From Nitrospira sp. (lineage in GTDB: Bacteria; Nitrospirota; Nitrospiria; Nitrospirales; Nitrospiraceae): a DNA stretch of 64,000 nucleotides. The translations under genes were made by a program, and so were the position numbers. The stretch covers positions 1,178,001 through 1,242,000 of the forward strand of contig JARFXP010000002.1 in NCBI GenBank assembly GCA_029194675.1. The letters are read 5' to 3'. The notes below the pieces were generated by a model. It did not search any database, was not told the DNA's origin, and saw nothing but the letters and a program-made list of their open reading frames with translations. Positions 1 through 8,747 of this stretch are shown here, one piece after another. Each line of letters starts with the position of its first letter. Within the stretch, counting starts at the first letter, position 1.

Positions 1-717
1 CCTTTCGTCACACCGATCGACAGCACGGAGCAACTGCGGCAGGTGCTGACAGAAGGACATGTGATTTCCCATTCCGGAGGCGGGGGAGAGCTCACCAAGT
101 TGATCTGCGGCTACCTGACTTGCGATCCACGACTCAGCCAAGTCTTCCTAGCCGGACTCCCACCGATCGTCAAGGTCCATATCCGTGACAGCCCATCAGG
201 ACAGTGGTTGGAAGACACCTTTCGATATTCCATCGATCACGCTGAGGTTTCCGGCCCAGGAGGCGCCGCTGTCATCGCCAAATTGTCGGAGGTGTTGTTC
301 GTGGAAACGTTGCGACGGTACATCGCGAAGTTGCCGCCGTCACATACAGGTTGGTTGGCCGGCGTCCGCGATCCGGACGTGGGAAAGGCGCTGGCCATCC
401 TGCACAAACAGCCGGCTCAACCCTGGACGATCGCCTCGCTGGCGAATGAGGTTGGTGTGTCTCGTTCCGTGTTGGCCGAACGATTTCGGCACTATCTATC
501 AGACACGCCGATCGGGTACCTGACGCGCTGGAGGCTGCAGCTCGCCGCTCAAGTATTGTGTTCAACCGCCAAGAGTGTGGCTGAAGTGGCAAGCGACGTG
601 GGATATGAGTCCGAACCTTCCTTCAATCGCGCTTTCAAGCGGCAGTTTGGGGTGCCCCCGGCACGGTTCCGCAGCCACGTGAAGCGGACTCACGCTTCCT
701 CTGTCGCTCCCGATTAA
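1..717 (+). CDS. AraC-family transcriptional regulator, 5' partial
   Basis: The reading frame is open from the first base, so the N terminus lies outside the window; an internal GTG at 43 need not be the start. The visible part carries the end of a cupin-type sensor domain followed by a C-terminal double helix-turn-helix of the AraC/XylS type: the first helix pair around WTIASLANEVGVSRSVLAERF and the second around SVAEVASDVGYESEPSFNRAF, ending in the typical GVPPARFR. The layout matches AraC regulators with an AraC_N/cupin_6 sensor domain. The ligand and target genes cannot be told from here. Nothing follows closely on the same strand, so it is probably transcribed alone. Confidence 0.9.
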   Translation, partial: PFVTPIDSTEQLRQVLTEGHVISHSGGGGELTKLICGYLTCDPRLSQVFLAGLPPIVKVHIRDSPSGQWLEDTFRYSIDHAEVSGPGGAAVIAKLSEVLFVETLRRYIAKLPPSHTGWLAGVRDPDVGKALAILHKQPAQPWTIASLANEVGVSRSVLAERFRHYLSDTPIGYLTRWRLQLAAQVLCSTAKSVAEVASDVGYESEPSFNRAFKRQFGVPPARFRSHVKRTHASSVAPD

Positions 718-971
718 CGAATCGGGTCGGACGGCTCACCGCTAGGTAGTTCTACGCCGCGAGAACACCCTGTGGACATTCGTCCCGGGCAAATTTCATC
801 TGGAGCTGTACCAAGTTTCTTCGCGAACATTCTGGAAAACTGTTGTTGCCGATAGGGCAAACTGCTTCTCCGGCTGCCACTCACCCGCAGGAGTCGATTT
901 TCCCGCCTCAAGAAACCTGCACAAGCCTCCTCAACCAAGATTGGTCCGCTGACCGGAACCAGCTTCAAGCG

Positions 972-1118
972 ATGACGGACATCATGGATAAGATCAGGCT
1001 GTATGCAGCAGGGATTATTGTCGGGGCAGCGGTGTTGATTTATGCGGTCCTCACGACCGTGAGCAACACACATCCTCCAGCAAACGATCTACGAGCGGCA
1101 TACGAGACCGCCAAATAA
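972..1118 (+). CDS. possible 48-residue single-span membrane protein
   Basis: A short frame starting with ATG at 972 (or 984) encodes one hydrophobic helix (about residues 13-30, rich in A, I, V, L) followed by a short polar tail. No strong ribosome binding site is visible, and the longer upstream extension to 843 looks non-coding. I do not recognise a family. It could be chance; the hydrophobic block is the only support. Confidence 0.3.
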   Translation: MTDIMDKIRLYAAGIIVGAAVLIYAVLTTVSNTHPPANDLRAAYETAK

Positions 1119-1836
1119 CGTACGCGCCGACGAGCACATCGTTTCTGATGCTGACGGGCCGACGAACAATGGTCGTGTGAGAGCTGGGGGTGTGTCTGCC
1201 TTCCGCTTTCGATGAAAGTGGAGAGCCGTGAGATGATTGCGGGGCAGAGGTGCGCCTCAGACTCCTCTGCTCGTCGCAAGCACATCGCCTTTCGGCTGGT
1301 GGCTTCACTGCACCGTCGAACCAAGAGACCAGTGTCACGACTCCGTCGCAACCTCCTGACCCGCCTACCATCCCCTCTCACCATCCTTTACTTGTATCAG
1401 GGATTCCCCGTCCAACCTCTTAGGCACTGTCGCGGTAGACCGTCTCGGGTGAGAAGGTCGGAAATCGTCATTCAGCCTCCTTCCCATCGTGGACTCTGTT
1501 GAATCTTCGACGGTCCCTCGTTCGACGCCCCACATCTCATGGCAGTCTGAGACAAATCCCCATGCTGCCCCTATCATGCACTTATCAATATGTTCAACTA
1601 GGGCTTCACACCTGTTGTTAATACGTATGGCATCATAGTATACTTCGCGCCCGAAAAGACTTCCGAATCCTGAACCATGCATATGGGTCATCGGTCTGTG
1701 CGGATGTTGTTTAATTTGCCGACGAGAATGACTGCGGCTGGAACAATTTCCTTGGAGGATAACCGTCACTTGGTGATGTGGGAGTTGGCTTCCCCATCCT
1801 ATTCGTTCCACATAATTCATATTTCAAGGAGATCTC
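1119..1836. other. intergenic stretch without a convincing gene
   Basis: About 700 bases with several overlapping open frames on both strands, none with a recognisable domain or a good ribosome binding site. The longest, on the minus strand (1365-1820), has no recognisable family. I see no repeats or RNA genes here. Confidence 0.5.
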
Positions 1837-1992
1837 ATGAAGAACACGATGTTTCTCGTCCTGTTGTCTGTTCTATTCGTCAGCCTGGGCTTCGCTGTCA
1901 GTCTCCCACTTCCCTCTTCCTCAGTGCCGACCATATCAGGCACCGCTGCTCCAACATCATTAGGTCCCGATTGCCGGATAACCACTTGCTGA
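1837..1992 (+). CDS. 51-residue small secreted peptide
   Basis: ATG at 1837 is preceded by a clear AAGGAG about six bases upstream. The predicted peptide has a lysine near its N terminus, then a strong hydrophobic core (about residues 5-21), and a short mature tail rich in Ser, Pro and Thr with two cysteines near the end. This is the pattern of a signal peptide with a very short mature part. No family is recognised. It lies upstream of the secreted carbonic anhydrase gene on the same strand, 190 bases away; a functional link is not shown. Confidence 0.5.
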   Translation: MKNTMFLVLLSVLFVSLGFAVSLPLPSSSVPTISGTAAPTSLGPDCRITTC

Positions 1993-2182
1993 CACCGACC
2001 TGCAGATCGGTGGCCGATGCGGGAATCTATCCCGCCCTGTGTCCTTGGGCTGAGTAGAGCACAGAGTTTTAGCTCATCGCGATGGCACAGCACTGGGCTT
2101 GCCTAGGCCGAAGCCCGCGAAGTATCACCGTTCCATTTTGAGACAGATTCCTGTTCACACCACAATAATGAGGTGAAAACAT

Positions 2183-3181
2183 ATGAAGACGTATTTGATG
2201 AAAATCGCCACGCTCGGCACCCTTAGCATCTTGCTGACAAGCCCCGTGGAGGCGAGCGATCCGCACTGGGATCACACAACCTTGAATCAAGATCCAGGTC
2301 AGGGGGCAGACGGGACGTACTGGGCAACATTTGAGAGTCAATCGGGCTCGAATAATTCAGCTGCGTTTAAGTACCCATATGCTGAATGTGCAATCGGGCC
2401 CCATCAGTCGCCGATCGCGATCAACCTGACCTCTAATCCGATTCCGATCATCGTCAACCCCAAAACCCAGAGCTCCGACAACAACCCGCCAGCCGAACCA
2501 GAGCGCCATGCAGATTCCTTGCTGGTACGGTACGTGCCCTCGATCAGCAGTACGGAAGGCTCTAACATTTCGACGGACGAGGGGAATGTCTATGTCTTTC
2601 GGAACACCGGCCATGCGGTGCAAGTCTCCTTCTCAAAAGGCTACCCCGGGAGATTGGTCATCGGAAAAGATGTCTATCCGCTTGTCCAGTTCCATTTCCA
2701 TACGCCGAGCGAGCATATCATCATAAAGGGTCAGTATCCTGCCGGGAACCAGTACGGGGGTGAATTGCATTTCGTGCATCAGCGTGAGGACGGCAAGCTT
2801 GCCGTGTTAGGAATCTTCTTGGACGCACAAGCCTCTGCCGCAGAGAACCCGATTTTGAAGAAGATCATTGAGAATACCCCACCGGAATACGACGCGTTTA
2901 ACAAAACCGGCGCTGGGCTGCGGTTAGATCCATCGAAGTTGATTCCGATGGAAAGCGAACATGTCTTCACCTATGCAGGCTCCTTGACAACGCCACCCTG
3001 CAGCGAAGGAGTGAGCTGGTATGTCTTATCCGAACCACTGAAAGTGGACTCTAACCAGATTCGACAACTCCAAGGGTTTTTTAAGTCAGGTGAGATTCCC
3101 TTGCCGAATAACCGCATCGTTCAAAACACCAATTCGCGCACTGTGGAAATCCACAAAGGTCCGCAGGTCGATCACGACTGA
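2183..3181 (+). CDS. periplasmic alpha-type carbonic anhydrase
   Basis: Catalyses reversible hydration of CO2. A signal peptide covers residues 1-24 (cleavage after VEA), so the enzyme acts in the periplasm. The three zinc-binding histidines are visible as FHFH (His171 and His173) and ELHFVH (His196). The substrate-site motif LTTPPCSEGVSW follows near residue 270. The N-terminal hallmark of the family (HW near residue 28, then the GPHQSPI block near residue 72) is also present. At 332 residues it is slightly longer than many bacterial members because of a loop before the GPHQSPI block and another around residue 100. The start is supported by a GAGGTG-type site a few bases upstream. In an autotroph or nitrite oxidiser it would supply bicarbonate or CO2 and buffer the periplasm; that role is inference. 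Confidence 0.95.
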   Translation: MKTYLMKIATLGTLSILLTSPVEASDPHWDHTTLNQDPGQGADGTYWATFESQSGSNNSAAFKYPYAECAIGPHQSPIAINLTSNPIPIIVNPKTQSSDNNPPAEPERHADSLLVRYVPSISSTEGSNISTDEGNVYVFRNTGHAVQVSFSKGYPGRLVIGKDVYPLVQFHFHTPSEHIIIKGQYPAGNQYGGELHFVHQREDGKLAVLGIFLDAQASAAENPILKKIIENTPPEYDAFNKTGAGLRLDPSKLIPMESEHVFTYAGSLTTPPCSEGVSWYVLSEPLKVDSNQIRQLQGFFKSGEIPLPNNRIVQNTNSRTVEIHKGPQVDHD

Positions 3182-3265
3182 GACTACCACATGGGAAGAT
3201 AGGAAGAAGTCCATCCGGAGAGAAATGACCGTTATGATCTTTGGATATTACGATAGTCTGACGCC

Positions 3266-3703
3266 ATGGTGATGGCGTCTACGAGAAGTAACGGGTCGGA
3301 CGCCTTTCCCGTTGCGGAACGGCATCCGGCCCTCTTTCACGCGCCCATCATCAGGTGCAATACACCATACTACGACCCCCCTGACTTTGAAGAAGTCGTA
3401 AGAAATCAGTGCGGCAAACGGGAAGAACATAAGTTCGAACCTGAGAAAAGAAAAGAAACGGTTACGAGGGCGACGCTGTATTTTCTCCTCCGGTACCCAG
3501 GGGAGATCAACCGAACAGCGAAAGAGTACACGCAAGATCGTATCGTCACACTCTTCACATGGCATAAGACCTTCCTCGTGGATGACTACGAACGGCATTG
3601 CAACCAGGCGATCTTCGAGCAACAAGACAACCGCAATCCGCTCATCGACCATCCCAAGTGGGCGGCCAAGATCGATTTTCGGCTTGGCTCAGGTGCGGAA
3701 TAA
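3266..3703 (+). pseudogene. truncated endonuclease I family protein (C-terminal fragment)
   Basis: The C-terminal part matches the EndoI family of extracellular or periplasmic nucleases: a stretch resembling 'VTRATLYFLLRYPGEI', then 'YERHCNQAIFEQQ' and the signature 'RNPLIDHP' near the end. The N-terminal half of the family, with the catalytic NTEHTWPQ-type motif and a signal peptide, is missing. The first 40 or so residues of the frame do not match the family and no good ribosome binding site is seen. I read it as a 5'-truncated, inactive gene. It lies just downstream of the carbonic anhydrase gene. Confidence 0.75.
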
Positions 3704-3811
3704 CAATCCCGACCTCTCCCGTCGCATTACGTCTTGAGTCGTCGATAGGAGCGCGCTACACTCTACCCCCTGTCATTGCCGGTCATCCGAGCCCTTTTGA
3801 GAGGAGTAGAT

Positions 3812-4273
3812 ATGAGCACACCTATCCTATTATTACCGCCGATCTTCATCATGGGCGCAACGCTGGTCATTTCTCCACCGATCTTCGCACAGAGTTTTCC
3901 TCCCATCGTGAAACAGAAAGTTGAAGCAGCGCAGAGGCAGGTGAAAACAATCGGCATGGAAGAGTATCGGAATCTAGTTGAGAATCCAAGTGCCGCCGTG
4001 ATTGTGGACGTACGAGAGCCGCACGAGTACGCCGCAGGGCATGTACCTGGAGCAATCAATATTCCTCGCGGCCTGCTCGAGTTCAAAATCTGGAGCCATG
4101 TCGGCTTTCCAGCGAACACCGAAATGGACCGTCCTCTCATTTTGCAATGTCAGAGCGGCAGTCGCGCCTCCCTTGCGGCACAATCGCTTCAAGGTCTGGG
4201 GTTCACGCAAACGACGGCCGTCGTCATGAACCTCGACGAGTGGCAAAAGGCCGGCCATCCATTTACAAAATAA
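3812..4273 (+). CDS. exported rhodanese-like domain protein
   Basis: Single-domain rhodanese with an N-terminal signal peptide (residues 1-27, ending IFAQ). The domain runs from about residue 48, with DVREPHEYAAGHVPGA and the active-site loop CQSGSR (Cys113), the CxxGxR form that usually carries sulphane sulphur. I chose ATG 3812 because GAGGAG lies seven bases upstream; the frame extends to 3776 but without a site. Likely role: periplasmic sulphur transfer or thiosulphate/cyanide handling, not resolvable from sequence alone. The gene 74 bases downstream is on the same strand. Confidence 0.9.
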   Translation: MSTPILLLPPIFIMGATLVISPPIFAQSFPPIVKQKVEAAQRQVKTIGMEEYRNLVENPSAAVIVDVREPHEYAAGHVPGAINIPRGLLEFKIWSHVGFPANTEMDRPLILQCQSGSRASLAAQSLQGLGFTQTTAVVMNLDEWQKAGHPFTK

Positions 4274-4346
4274 CCTATCCTCGTCCCAGAACACGTTCAC
4301 CTCTCTTTCAGACGAGCATGTATCGCCTTATGCTATGGAGCACGTC

Positions 4347-4649
4347 ATGACCCCAGACACTTCCCTCCGAGTGATTGCCCGTGTCAGGGCTAAGACTGAG
4401 CACGTCGCACAGGTTCGGGAAATCTTATCTGCTCTTGTTGAACCGACACGCGGCGAATCGGGATGCCTCAGTTACGAGCTTCTGAGGAATAGTGCCGATC
4501 CAGCCGGGTTTGTGTTTGTTGAGAAATGGGCGAGTGCACCGGAAGAACGTGCGCATTTCGCCACTCCGCACGTCTCCGTTGCGCTACAACGGTTGGTGGG
4601 ACTTCTGGCCGCCGAGCCGGAGATCTGTCGGTACAGTCCCCTAAAGTGA
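4347..4649 (+). CDS. antibiotic biosynthesis monooxygenase (ABM) family protein
   Basis: About 100 residues forming one ABM-type ferredoxin-like domain similar to YgiN quinol monooxygenases: RVIARVRAKTEHVAQVREIL, GCLSYELLRN and FVFVEKWASAPEERAHFATPHV are the usual blocks. ATG at 4347 or the in-frame ATG at 4335 could both be used. Such proteins are dimeric and cofactor-independent or bind haem; the substrate is unknown here. It follows the rhodanese gene by 73 bases and may share its transcript. Confidence 0.85.
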   Translation: MTPDTSLRVIARVRAKTEHVAQVREILSALVEPTRGESGCLSYELLRNSADPAGFVFVEKWASAPEERAHFATPHVSVALQRLVGLLAAEPEICRYSPLK

Positions 4650-4786
4650 GGCAACGCATTGGCATCAATTGCGTCAAGCTCTGTTCACGCGTATGACGCG
4701 AGAGGGACGGCTGAGTTTCCTTTGGTATATGTTCGGCAGCAGATCGGCAGCGATGTGACAGGCCTCGTTATAACACTGATTAATGG

Positions 4787-5368
4787 TTAAGCGTCTGGTA
4801 ACAACTTGTACATCACATCGGTACGCAGCACATACTTCTCTCCACTCCGTACGACAGCCCCTTCATGCCAGATGGAGTGGAGGAAGACCAGCGCCGCTCC
4901 CGTCATCGGCTTCACAGTCAGGTAGGGACATCCTCGAACCACATGCTCCATGTCCGCAAAGAACCTCGTTTCGCCCCCGCTCATTTCGTCGTTCAGATAC
5001 ATCAAGAACGTCACCTCGCTTTTCTGGGAGGTTTCAAGCGACATGTATGAGCCGTCCCGATGTGGCTGAAAGGTCTGCCCTGGGCGATATCGGTAAAACC
5101 GCCAGCGTTCGTTGAACCCAACCAGGCGACGACTTTCGACCACTTCGGGAAGCCATGGCGCGGCGCGGCGGAACAACGCGTCCGCCAGAGGTTTGTCATC
5201 GACCAAGACGCGCTCATTGCTTCTAACTCCCTCGGCGACGACACCGCCGACGGTTCCAATCTCGTAACTGAAACTCTCGCTCCGTCGAATCAGCGACTCA
5301 CACTCGTCTCTCGATAGAAACTCGTGTAGTACGAACACCTTGCCAGGATCGAGCTCTTCCTTGTTCAT
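4787..5368 (-). CDS. 2OG-Fe(II) oxygenase, prolyl 4-hydroxylase-like
   Basis: Protein of 193 residues with the double-stranded beta-helix oxygenase signature: HRD (His103 and Asp105), distal His168 in 'IWHEG', and Arg182 in 'LRTDVMY' for binding the 2-oxoglutarate carboxylate. The 'SGGETRFF' block between them is typical of P4Hc-type hydroxylases. The start at 5368 is preferred over 5419 because AGGAAG precedes it by a few bases. It would hydroxylate a protein or small molecule in the cytoplasm; the substrate is unknown. It is divergent from the aldose epimerase gene. Confidence 0.9.
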   Translation of the reverse strand: MNKEELDPGKVFVLHEFLSRDECESLIRRSESFSYEIGTVGGVVAEGVRSNERVLVDDKPLADALFRRAAPWLPEVVESRRLVGFNERWRFYRYRPGQTFQPHRDGSYMSLETSQKSEVTFLMYLNDEMSGGETRFFADMEHVVRGCPYLTVKPMTGAALVFLHSIWHEGAVVRSGEKYVLRTDVMYKLLPDA

Positions 5369-5526
5369 CACGACTTCCTGCGATCTGCTCACCGAATGGT
5401 CGTGGGAGTTGCCGCTCACAACACTACCGCAAGCTGCGCAATCGTCAAATGGTTTTCAGGCATATGACAGACGCGCGATCGAGCAGCTCTTCGCCATCCA
5501 TTGCTGCAGTGCTATACTGCACGGCC

Positions 5527-6522
5527 ATGAAGCCGATCACACCGGATACTGAACTCTCCATAACTTTTGAAAACCAGCGCGCGATTGTTTCTCCCTGGGG
5601 AGCCTCGTTGCGACGGTACCTGCTGATCAACGACGGCGGACAGGAAACGGATGTCCTGTGGGGTTATTCTGGTGGTAGGGGGAAGCGAGGTGGACAGGGC
5701 GACGTACTCATCCCGTTTCCCGGCCGCGTCAGAGATGGACGCTATACGTTCGAGGGGCAGTCACTGCAGCTCGAATGTAACGACAAGGAAGGTCCGAATG
5801 CCATTCACGGATTCGTTCGCAGTCTGCCGTGGCACGTGCAGGAAGCTCACTCAAACAAGGTGACGTTTGAGATTCGTCTCGACGCTGATACATATGCTGA
5901 ACGAGGCTATCCCTTTTCACTTGCCGTATGGGTGACGTATGAACTCGGCGTCTCCGGGCTCACCTGTTCATTCACCGCGAAGAACGTAGGGCAGCAAGCA
6001 GCGCCGGTCGGAGTTGGATTTCACCCATATTTCACTATTGGAACGGCCTTGATCGACGAGGCTGAGGTGCAGATCCCGGGGACCGCCTATTTAGAATTCA
6101 ACGAGCGGCTCGTTCCGACAGGGGCGATTCTGAGCGTGGCCGACACGCAATGGGATTATCGACGATTTCGTGCAATCGGCCGTCAACGCTTCAACCATTG
6201 TTACGTACGGCTCGAACGCGGCGCACAAGGAATGTCCACCGCGTCTCTGCGACATAGCGCCGGCGGTTGGGTAATCGACATTACGATGGACAGCTCTTTT
6301 TCCGCGGTGGTCGTCTATACCGGAGATGCCATTGCAGACGCTCCACGAGCCGCGCTTGCCATCGAACCGATGACCTGCGCGAGTGATGCGTTCAATCATC
6401 CGGAATGGGGACTGAAGCGGCTTGTTCCCGGTGAGGCATTCTCTGGACGCTATAACGTGCGGCATCGAGCCATAGGAAATGACCCTCTGGGCCCTCGGCA
6501 TCAACCTTTGTTTCGGCCATGA
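5527..6522 (+). CDS. aldose 1-epimerase family protein
   Basis: A galactose-mutarotase-like beta-sandwich protein of about 331 residues. The family's two active-site histidines are seen in 'NAIHGFVRSLPW' and 'GFHPYF', and the C-terminal part has 'AIEPMTCASDAFN', the region that usually holds the catalytic glutamate. ATG 5527 is taken as the start because it aligns with the beginning of the fold; the frame is open to 5449. It interconverts anomers of a hexose or hexose-6-phosphate; the exact sugar is not evident. Confidence 0.88.
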   Translation: MKPITPDTELSITFENQRAIVSPWGASLRRYLLINDGGQETDVLWGYSGGRGKRGGQGDVLIPFPGRVRDGRYTFEGQSLQLECNDKEGPNAIHGFVRSLPWHVQEAHSNKVTFEIRLDADTYAERGYPFSLAVWVTYELGVSGLTCSFTAKNVGQQAAPVGVGFHPYFTIGTALIDEAEVQIPGTAYLEFNERLVPTGAILSVADTQWDYRRFRAIGRQRFNHCYVRLERGAQGMSTASLRHSAGGWVIDITMDSSFSAVVVYTGDAIADAPRAALAIEPMTCASDAFNHPEWGLKRLVPGEAFSGRYNVRHRAIGNDPLGPRHQPLFRP

Positions 6523-6611
6523 TTGACGCTCGCGGGATTCGTCGAACAGGCGAGTCAGACGACGGCTTGCGCCGACGGCTCGGGTCTTGATGCCTCGGCG
6601 GGGACTATCGC

Positions 6612-6782
6612 TCAGGCAATCTTCCTGAGGTTGGAAGGCCTGCCGCTGATAAGATCGCGGTAAAGCTGGAGAAGCTTGAACTGCAGCTCTTCGAACGATT
6701 CCCCTTGAACCTGCTGGTCAGGAGAAACCTGCAGACAACCGCGCCACTTACCCTGATCTTGCCAAATCATGTATTTCGTCAT
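6612..6782 (-). CDS. small HicB-like protein
   Basis: A 56-residue protein (63 if it starts at 6803) beginning MTKYMIWQDQGKW, with 'GESFEELQFKLLQLY' in the middle. This resembles the partial RNase-H-like fold of HicB antitoxins, in which a beta-hairpin is followed by an 'S-x-EEL' helix. No HicA partner is next to it on either side. It may be an orphan antitoxin or a general HicB-like protein. Confidence 0.5.
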   Translation of the reverse strand: MTKYMIWQDQGKWRGCLQVSPDQQVQGESFEELQFKLLQLYRDLISGRPSNLRKIA

Positions 6783-6919
6783 GTCGCCGAGTATAACTGC
6801 CATCTGGAGTTTCGAATAGAATTTTGCAAGTTTTCACCGAGGCGCGCAATGGAACGAGACAGAAGCTCCTCTGTGCGAGGCTGACTCCTCGCTCGACCGG
6901 GCTTTCTGAGAATACGTGC

Positions 6920-7819
6920 ATGGTTCTCAATACTGTTGATGCACAAGCAGTGACGTTTCAACAAGTATTCGCAAACCGACTATCCTTTCGAGTGGCGACG
7001 GCCGGGTCCGGCGATCGCTTAATACTCTGCCTGCATGGGTTTCCAGAATCCGCCGTCTCATGGCGGTATCAGATAGGACCACTGGCAGAGGCAGGATATC
7101 TGGTCTGGGCTCCTGACCTACGCGGATATGGCGGTACAACACGCCCACCAGGCATGGAAGCCTATCAAATTGAATCTTTGCTGGACGATGTCACCGGGCT
7201 GCTCGATGCCGCTCAAGTTCAACGCGCCATTCTAGTGGGACATGATTGGGGTGGAATCATCGCCTGGTACTATGCGATGCGGCACGCTGGCCGTGTGGAA
7301 GCCCTAGTGGTTTCGAACGCGCCCCACCCGGCCTGTTTTGAACGGGAAGTGCGACACTGGCGTCAGTTGCACCGTTCCTGGTACATGCGCTTTTTTCAAA
7401 TTCCCTGGCTTCCCGAATCGGTCCTGTCGGTTGGCCATGGTTATGTGATCGGTGGGATCTTTGGGCGTATGACGATTTATCACGAGCAGATGCCTGACGA
7501 TCTCGTTCGGCTGTATCGACGGCAGGCTTGCGAGCCGGGAGCACTCACGGCCATGGTGAATTACTATCGAGCGGCCTTACGCGGCGGCGGAGCAATGCGT
7601 CAACGAAGTTTGGGGTATCCTACTATTGCCGTCCCCACGTTAGTGATCTGGGGTTTGCAAGATCACGCGCTCGTCCGTCAGAATCTTGATGGACTGGATA
7701 ATTTCGTCACTGATCTGACGGTGGTGAAGGTCGCCGACGCCGGACATTTCGTGCATGAAGACAAGCCTGAGCTGGTCACGCGTGAGATGCTGACCTGGTT
7801 GGATCTGAAAAGGGTGTAG
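6920..7819 (+). CDS. alpha/beta hydrolase, epoxide-hydrolase type
   Basis: A 299-residue alpha/beta hydrolase. The oxyanion-hole motif HGFP is at residues 39-42, the nucleophile is Asp109 in GHDWGG, the acid is probably Asp248 in 'GLQDHA', and the catalytic histidine is His276 in 'AGHFVHED'. An aspartate nucleophile with HGFP is typical of soluble epoxide hydrolases and haloalkane dehalogenases; the cap region has tyrosines (for example 'MTIYHEQ') that suit the epoxide group. ATG 6920 fits the fold; upstream in-frame sequence to 6824 looks non-coding. Substrate unknown. Confidence 0.88.
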   Translation: MVLNTVDAQAVTFQQVFANRLSFRVATAGSGDRLILCLHGFPESAVSWRYQIGPLAEAGYLVWAPDLRGYGGTTRPPGMEAYQIESLLDDVTGLLDAAQVQRAILVGHDWGGIIAWYYAMRHAGRVEALVVSNAPHPACFEREVRHWRQLHRSWYMRFFQIPWLPESVLSVGHGYVIGGIFGRMTIYHEQMPDDLVRLYRRQACEPGALTAMVNYYRAALRGGGAMRQRSLGYPTIAVPTLVIWGLQDHALVRQNLDGLDNFVTDLTVVKVADAGHFVHEDKPELVTREMLTWLDLKRV

Positions 7820-7922
7820 ATATAGGATGGGCTGCAACGTCATGAAAGGACTTTCTTCGTTGGACTCCGGGCTATTCTCACTGGCACACTGCACTGCCAC
7901 CCAGCAGGGAGTATGATCGATC

Positions 7923-8747
7923 TTGCATCACTCACTCGTCATTCTCGGATCTGGTTACACCGCCAAATTTCTCCTGCCGCTTGCCCAGCATCGCTACTCG
8001 CATGTCTTCGCCACCAGTCGGGATCCGGATCGGCACCTCACACATCTGAGCCCTAACCAACGGATCGGATTCGATCTGACACGGCCTGAGACATGGCAGG
8101 CGATTCCAACATCGGCCGATATCCTGTGGTGCTTTCCCGCAGTACCGACCGAGCTGGTGCAGCGGTTCGCTGACGCCGCATCTCTACGAATGCGCCGCTT
8201 GGTGATACTCGGTAGTACCTCCGCCTACGGCGACTGCGCCTCAGCCGAGTATCCTCCACCATGGATGGATGAAACAGACAGGGTTGACCTGACAAAACCT
8301 CGCGTACAAGGCGAGGAACTATTGCGGAAGACGTATGGAGCCATCGTGTTGCGAGTGGCAGGAATCTATGGCCCTGGCCGCAATCCTATCGACTGGATCA
8401 GAACAGGACGAGTGACCAAGTCACGCAAGTATGTCAATCTGATTCACGTTGAGGATCTGACATTGTCCTGCCTTGCAGCCATCATGCACGCTGACCCCAG
8501 CGAAATCTACAACGTCAGCGATGGAAATCCGAGGACCTGGATGGAGATCTGTCAGATGGTCGAGCAACGATGGGATATTCGAGCTGCTGACTCTCAGGAT
8601 GGCGACTCACCAGGGAAGCGCGTGTCAAACAAGCGAATGTGCGAGTTACTGAAATTGCATGACACAACTCTGCGCTATCGGGATTTATTCGAGACGCTCG
8701 AACTGATGCAACGGAATCGTCTCAACGAAGCAACGCCATCACGGTGA
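7923..8747 (+). CDS. NAD(P)-dependent epimerase/dehydratase-like SDR protein
   Basis: A 274-residue extended-SDR protein similar to YeeZ-type nucleoside-diphosphate-sugar epimerases. The nucleotide-binding loop is GSGYTAKFL near the N terminus, the 'ILGSTSAYGD' block holds the serine and tyrosine region, and 'VLRVAGIYGPGR' is the usual later motif. The start codon appears to be TTG at 7923 with AGGGAG some bases upstream; no in-frame ATG fits better. Its 3' end overlaps the convergent CPBP protease gene by about 26 bases. Confidence 0.82.
   Translation: MHHSLVILGSGYTAKFLLPLAQHRYSHVFATSRDPDRHLTHLSPNQRIGFDLTRPETWQAIPTSADILWCFPAVPTELVQRFADAASLRMRRLVILGSTSAYGDCASAEYPPPWMDETDRVDLTKPRVQGEELLRKTYGAIVLRVAGIYGPGRNPIDWIRTGRVTKSRKYVNLIHVEDLTLSCLAAIMHADPSEIYNVSDGNPRTWMEICQMVEQRWDIRAADSQDGDSPGKRVSNKRMCELLKLHDTTLRYRDLFETLELMQRNRLNEATPSR

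Noticed and set aside
1365-1820. 151-residue minus-strand frame
   Set aside because: No recognisable family, no good start site, and biased composition; kept only as an unsupported possibility.
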